A stretch of DNA of 6,497 nt, taken from Methanosarcinales archaeon (GTDB lineage Archaea; Halobacteriota; Methanosarcinia; Methanosarcinales; Methanogasteraceae). Each line of letters starts with the position of its first letter. Within the stretch, counting starts at the first letter, position 1. The notes beneath the pieces are model-generated. The model did no database searches. It worked only from the letters and a program-made list of their open reading frames with translations, and was not told the origin of the DNA. Both the position numbers and the translations under genes were made by a program. Shown here in pieces: positions 4,501 to 6,497 of the stretch. The stretch spans positions 1 through 6,497 of the forward strand of contig DAOWIV010000215.1 in NCBI GenBank assembly GCA_030640725.1, given 5' to 3'.

Positions 4501-6497
4501 CTGGGCGCTGCGGGTCACAGGGTCTGGTGCTGGTTCCGAGCAGTTCAACATCACTACCCACGTCGATAAGAAGAGCGCGGCAAAGCTCGCATCATACGCA
4601 TTCATATCGAGTCTTGATCCGACCAGAGAGGACCGGGTCGGGCTTGCGACATACAGCTATTCGAGCACGAACAATACAGCCAACCAGACAAGCTACGTCT
4701 GCGATGGAAACCCGTGGGAAGGCTATTTTACGGTCAACACACCGGGGATTTATTATTTCAATTTATCGTGGGCTAATGCATCAGACGACCTTGATCTGTG
4801 CCTGTATGAGGGGATAACTGTTCTTCATACCTCAGCGACCGGTTCAAATCCGGAGACCGTGAGCGCTACACTATCGACAGGTACGAATTATCGCGTCGTG
4901 GTCAATGGAACAAACGTTACAGGAAACGATACGCAATTTACGATTAACGTCTCAGGTTCGCCACTCAGGGAGATTATGTCTGCTTATTATGACAGCAACA
5001 GCGCGAAGATTCCAAGATACCGGCAGTGGGACGGGGCTGATTGGTCAGATGAAACGTCCGCGAATAACGTTGGTGGAACCATCAGGTGGGTCGTGATGCA
5101 GTCGTGCCCGACAAGGAACGAGACGATCGTGGGGGCACTGGATACATCGTACGATCTTAATGTGCAGATATGGGACGGCTCGTCGTGGAGTGCGGTGGAG
5201 GAATTTTCCAAGTTTACGGATTCGTACACGCGCCGTGGGTTCGACATCGCTTACGAGCAGATCTCAGGCGACGCTATGTTTGTGTACATGGATACGAAGA
5301 TCGATGACGGAGTGCCGGAATATCGGGTGTGGAATGGGGCATCATGGACTGGTGGGGCTGCGGCAGATGGTACAAATCCAGGCGCCAGCGATATCGGGTG
5401 GGTCAGGCTTGCCGCAAATCCAAACTCGGATGAGATGGTTCTTGTGACGCTTGATGACGCGTGGGATATCCGTGCACAGGTGTGGGACGGATCGAGCTGG
5501 GGCAATCCGATCACTATCACGAATGATTCCAGAGCATACAGTTACCAGTGCTTTGATGTGGTCTATGACACAGGCGGTAATGCAACGGTTGTGTGGGCTG
5601 AGAAGTCACCATCAGAGATCGTCAGATCTCGTGTCTGGAATGGTACCGCGTGGAGTGCCGTCAGTGATATATATTCATTTACAAATGATGTGTACTGGAT
5701 CAAACTTGCAGCCGACCCGAACTCAAATAACATGCTCATGGGCGCACTGGACGAGGATAAGGACGTGCGTGTAACAGTGTGGAACGGCTCGGCATGGTCA
5801 TCGAATCTCACGATTGAAGAGAACACCTATGAGAACAACAAACGGATCATGGATGTAAGCTTCGAGCAATCGAGCGGCAGGGGACTTGTGGTGTGGGGTG
5901 ACAGTACGCCCACTCCCAAGTATCGTATATGGAATGGCTCATGGGAGCAGGAGTGCTCAGCATCGAACCTCGGCGGGACGGGGTACACCAGATGGGTGCA
6001 ATTGACCCCTGACCCCGACTCGGACGAGATGTTTCTCATGACCTCTGATGGCAACAGCGACATCAATATCCAGAAGTGGGATGGTTCATCATGGAGCATT
6101 CCAACCGAGGTCGAAACGTCATCTACCCTCGACTACGAATGCTTTGACCTCACATACTCACAGCAGGACACCTCGATTGCGCAAACGACCGTGAACTGGC
6201 TTGAATGGCGGGCGCAGACTGATAACCCGCTCACTGATTCGATCGGTGGATTTAATCCGATCAATTCATCCATCGACAGCCTCACAGCCGACGGCATGAC
6301 CGCAATCGATGAGGGATTATATGAGGCGAACGATGCCCTCACCGGCTACGAGAACGGCACGATCGTCCTGATGACTGACGGCATCGACAACGTGGGGTAC
6401 CACTCAATGATCGCAGAGGCAGAGCGGGCGGCAGCAAGGAACACCACCATATTCACGGTTGGATTCGGATCTACCATCGATAACCGCACACTGGAAC
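1514..6497 (+). CDS. Giant secreted surface protein with Ig-like, VWA, CBM96-like, PPC-like and beta-propeller domains; C-terminus beyond the window
   Basis: The frame is open without a stop from 1472 to the window edge, more than 1,660 codons. The start given is the first in-frame GTG; the true start is probably ATG 1471, one base out of frame. Domain order by position: signal peptide to 1552; about four Ig-like modules, 1553-2810; first VWA, 2990-3547; P-like sandwich, first half 3662-3820 and second half 4430-4564, around a DNRLRE/CBM96-like module; second VWA, first half 4574-4666 and second half about 6191 onward, around a PPC-like domain (4718-4957) and a propeller (4961-6183). More than fifty N-x-S/T sequons and very few Cys indicate an extracellular glycoprotein. 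VWA plus carbohydrate-binding and propeller modules suggest adhesion to a surface, matrix or partner cell; this is inference. A C-terminal anchor is expected but lies outside the window. No enzyme motif was seen. Confidence 0.93.
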   Translation, partial: MSLILLSIQVASADTLNITAETYETFADNRSVNITINLTNSTGHPMNGMRVNFTTTHVTLYTNHSYTNASGIAVVNISSWDIGTAKITAETPNVTNTTNVTFVAGPVSKIVLASVQEATVNTTCLIAATVYDETRDEFEDNESKWRVMPNVTLNFVATSPPDNKWNSPVEYYGVSISPLSNTTDENGTMIATIHLSSRAGGNVVDVNVTNEEGHEVPAYRVIRGLAGEPTHLYVNADPQRVSANGIDTSQVTGTTTDEFLNPLCATGSIRFNASGSAVTMPLDGVGEALITLEPSRFTGNVTVNSTYINETGKPTEITNETVVEYYAEEPAKIIVTADATKISRLGIPGVNESVITATVVDRCGHELRNRTVSFSTTLGSLSTTTVTTNEYGQAIVTLQSATAGDATVSVSTLNDSGYGVVGTIAIQVMSEPFISVITTIEPNPVNPGGAINVTTTISGQGNITGTRYAAHAMLVLDRSGSMDPDYYAGTPLDVALVLDRSGSMEFLGTDPEQPMTDAKTAAKVFMENLVSNAQVGVIAFEGSVTTEIGLTLLNSSDNKALVRDAINSIHTGGGTAIGDGLRRANDILKVGRTDARRITILLTDGKCTAGKDTDCSQAILNANANHITIYTIGLGSAEYIDEPLLQRVASETGGTYYNAPSSSELRSVYNSIAQEISDYDITEIEYGTEGFTPYNYEAEGTLAPINTSYFNDTFLVNKTINDLKVLLQWENSTTDLHLELTSPSGYVYGIGGDTTGYYFDDREAVSIDLRAPEFDTYIASADPTTIFADETSFYVTDDLTGAGEREASIMRWKLPGAPTHNAQIESVTMYLRGITPDDNPWGEHRSINVYDLTTGYDDDPTWNCRDDSASQAWASGSFSNADNDSYLIDSVALTSSITDDVVKFDITSANWSGNRLPGWGEECNITLLGEGYAGKGADRFASSETNPNDHRDKLNGYRPLVTVTYSIPRDTSEYIWIHPLPYTYPDTDTDTVENGNWALRVTGSGAGSEQFNITTHVDKKSAAKLASYAFISSLDPTREDRVGLATYSYSSTNNTANQTSYVCDGNPWEGYFTVNTPGIYYFNLSWANASDDLDLCLYEGITVLHTSATGSNPETVSATLSTGTNYRVVVNGTNVTGNDTQFTINVSGSPLREIMSAYYDSNSAKIPRYRQWDGADWSDETSANNVGGTIRWVVMQSCPTRNETIVGALDTSYDLNVQIWDGSSWSAVEEFSKFTDSYTRRGFDIAYEQISGDAMFVYMDTKIDDGVPEYRVWNGASWTGGAAADGTNPGASDIGWVRLAANPNSDEMVLVTLDDAWDIRAQVWDGSSWGNPITITNDSRAYSYQCFDVVYDTGGNATVVWAEKSPSEIVRSRVWNGTAWSAVSDIYSFTNDVYWIKLAADPNSNNMLMGALDEDKDVRVTVWNGSAWSSNLTIEENTYENNKRIMDVSFEQSSGRGLVVWGDSTPTPKYRIWNGSWEQECSASNLGGTGYTRWVQLTPDPDSDEMFLMTSDGNSDINIQKWDGSSWSIPTEVETSSTLDYECFDLTYSQQDTSIAQTTVNWLEWRAQTDNPLTDSIGGFNPINSSIDSLTADGMTAIDEGLYEANDALTGYENGTIVLMTDGIDNVGYHSMIAEAERAAARNTTIFTVGFGSTIDNRTLE
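1553..2810 (+). other. Ig-like (Big_1/invasin-type) stalk of about four modules
   Basis: Four beta-rich modules of roughly 90-115 residues can be delimited near 1553-1831, 1832-2188, 2189-2503 and 2504-2810. Each start after the first resembles the next: 'PVSKIVLASV', 'EPTHLYVNAD', 'PAKIIVTADA'. The fourth is the clearest Big_1-like unit, with 'NRTVSFSTTLGSL' followed by 'TTNEYGQAIVTLQSATAGDA'; the first and second carry equivalent 'TNASGIAVVNI' and 'TDENGTMIATIHL' strands. Sequons are dense in this part. Such modules usually form an extended spacer that holds the binding domains away from the cell. Boundaries are approximate. Confidence 0.7.
2932..3027 (+). repeat. Exact 30-bp direct repeat duplicating the VWA metal-site strand
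   Basis: The bases at 2932-2961 are repeated exactly at 2998-3027. The offset is 66 bases, 22 codons, so the frame is kept. Each copy encodes Leu-Val-Leu-Asp-Arg-Ser-Gly-Ser-Met, the first strand and DxSxS metal motif of a VWA domain. The second copy runs directly into the rest of the fold; the first is followed by a short linker, 'DPDYYAGTPLDVA'. Confidence 0.9.
2990..3547 (+). other. First von Willebrand factor A domain, complete metal site
   Basis: The order of elements is canonical: strand 1 'DVALVLDRSGSM' with the DxSxS motif (Asp at 3008), helix 'TDAKTAAKVFMENL', strand 2 'VGVIAFEG', metal-site Thr in 'TGGGTAIGDGL' (about 3224-3256), and Asp in 'ITILLTDGK' (Asp at 3323), then 'TIYTIGLG'. 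All three metal-site segments are present, so divalent-cation-dependent ligand binding is plausible. Two Cys at 3332 and 3356 bracket the loop after the last metal-site Asp and could form a disulfide. Confidence 0.88.
3662..4564 (+). other. P-domain-like beta-sandwich interrupted by a DNRLRE/CBM96-like module
   Basis: The first half (3662-3820) reads 'INDLKVLLQWENSTTDLHLE' followed by 'LTSPSGYVYG', the pattern of proprotein-convertase P-like or related sandwiches. The matching second half resumes at 4430 with 'EYIWIHPLPY' and 'VENGNWALRVTGSGAGSEQF'. Between them, about 3821-4414, lies a module with 'DTYIASADPTTIFADETSFY', 'IMRWKLP', 'IESVTMYL', 'DDDPTWNCRDD', 'VVKFDITSANW' and a final 'YRPLVTVTYS'. 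This matches the DNRLRE/CBM96 pattern of a rigid, often carbohydrate-binding sandwich found in archaeal surface proteins. Family names are recognised by pattern only. Confidence 0.6.
4718..4957 (+). other. PPC-like beta-sandwich inside the split VWA
   Basis: The run 'GYFTVNTPGIYYFNLSWANA', 'SDDLDLCLYEG', 'ETVSATLSTGTNYRVVVNGT' and 'QFTINVSG' follows the pattern of bacterial/archaeal pre-peptidase C-terminal (PPC) domains: a Gly-x-Tyr-x-Phe strand, an Asp-rich turn followed by a hydrophobic strand, and a Tyr-x-Val-x-Val strand. It is the first module of the VWA insertion and precedes the propeller repeats. Its role is probably structural or adhesive. Confidence 0.6.
4961..6183 (+). repeat. Eight WDG/WNG repeats, candidate eight-bladed beta-propeller
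   Basis: Trp-Asp/Asn-Gly motifs start at 5027, 5171, 5330, 5483, 5636, 5780, 5930 and 6077, giving spacings of 144, 159, 153, 153, 144, 150 and 147 bases, so units of about 50 residues. Two types alternate: one with 'WVRLAANPNSDEMVLVTLDD', the other with 'CFDVVYDTGGNATVVWAE' and 'YRVWNG'. Each unit can form four strands ending in 'WDGSSWS'. The first unit lacks its first strand, and an orphan copy of that strand, 'YECFDLTYSQ', lies at the end (about 6136-6165), the usual circular closure of a propeller. Copies are diverged at the DNA level, so this is not a recent expansion. Confidence 0.8.

Larger units (their letters stand above)
4574..6497 (+). other. Second VWA domain, split by a large insertion and cut by the window edge
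   Basis: The first piece (4574-4666) has the VWA first helix 'SAAKLASYAFISSLDP' and strand 2 'DRVGLATYS'. The fold resumes at about 6191 with 'WRAQTDNPLT', 'INSSIDSLTADGMTAIDEGL' (metal-site Thr region), 'IVLMTDGIDN' (Asp at 6377) and 'TIFTVGFGS'. Joined, the pieces read like an ordinary VWA domain. The first strand with DxSxS is not visible before the first helix, where only 'THVDKKS' is found, so the metal site looks incomplete within this domain. Confidence 0.75.

Noticed and set aside
4961..6183. DNA-level tandem repeat array or CRISPR-like array
   Set aside because: The regularity is at the protein level only. The copies are diverged in DNA sequence and there are no conserved short repeats with unique spacers.
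1866..6342. Numerous open frames of 60-150 codons antisense to or out of frame with the surface-protein gene
   Set aside because: The surface-protein frame is continuous with coherent domains throughout. The others are shadow frames of GC-rich, repeat-containing coding sequence.

Overview
The window looks archaeal, most likely from a methanogen or an anaerobic methane-oxidising relative (Methanomicrobia in the broad sense). The reasons are: a BRE/TATA-like promoter placed so that the transcript would be almost leaderless, no clear Shine-Dalgarno sites, a cytoplasmic receiver-histidine kinase with an 'RHDIIND'-type H-box common in methanogen kinases, and a giant secreted protein with more than fifty N-x-S/T glycosylation sequons and domains typical of archaeal surface proteins. 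The lineage is an inference from style, not from a marker gene.

Layout. Positions 1-1048 (minus strand) hold a receiver-histidine kinase that runs off the left edge near the end of its ATP-binding domain. Positions 1049-1470 are a non-coding divergent intergenic region with a candidate promoter for each gene, a cluster of 9-bp repeats and a short inverted repeat. From about 1471 to the right edge (plus strand) one uninterrupted reading frame of more than 1,660 codons encodes a secreted multidomain surface protein, still open at 6497.

The surface protein reads in order: signal peptide, about four Ig-like (Big_1/invasin-type) modules, a complete von Willebrand factor A (VWA) domain with a duplicated metal-site segment, a P-domain-like beta-sandwich interrupted by a DNRLRE/CBM96-like module, and a second VWA domain. 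That second VWA is split after its second core strand by about 500 residues: a PPC-like beta-sandwich followed by eight WDG/WNG repeats. The repeats look like an eight-bladed beta-propeller whose first blade is closed by the strand just before the VWA resumes. This 'domains nested inside domains' layout is the most interesting thing here.

Two further oddities: the natural start (ATG 1471) is one base out of frame with the signal peptide, across a run of four G, and the kinase receiver domain has Gly in place of one of its two metal-binding acidic residues. The kinase and surface protein are divergently transcribed. Nothing in the sequence proves that one controls the other; an adhesion or cell-cell contact role for the surface protein is inference from its domains.
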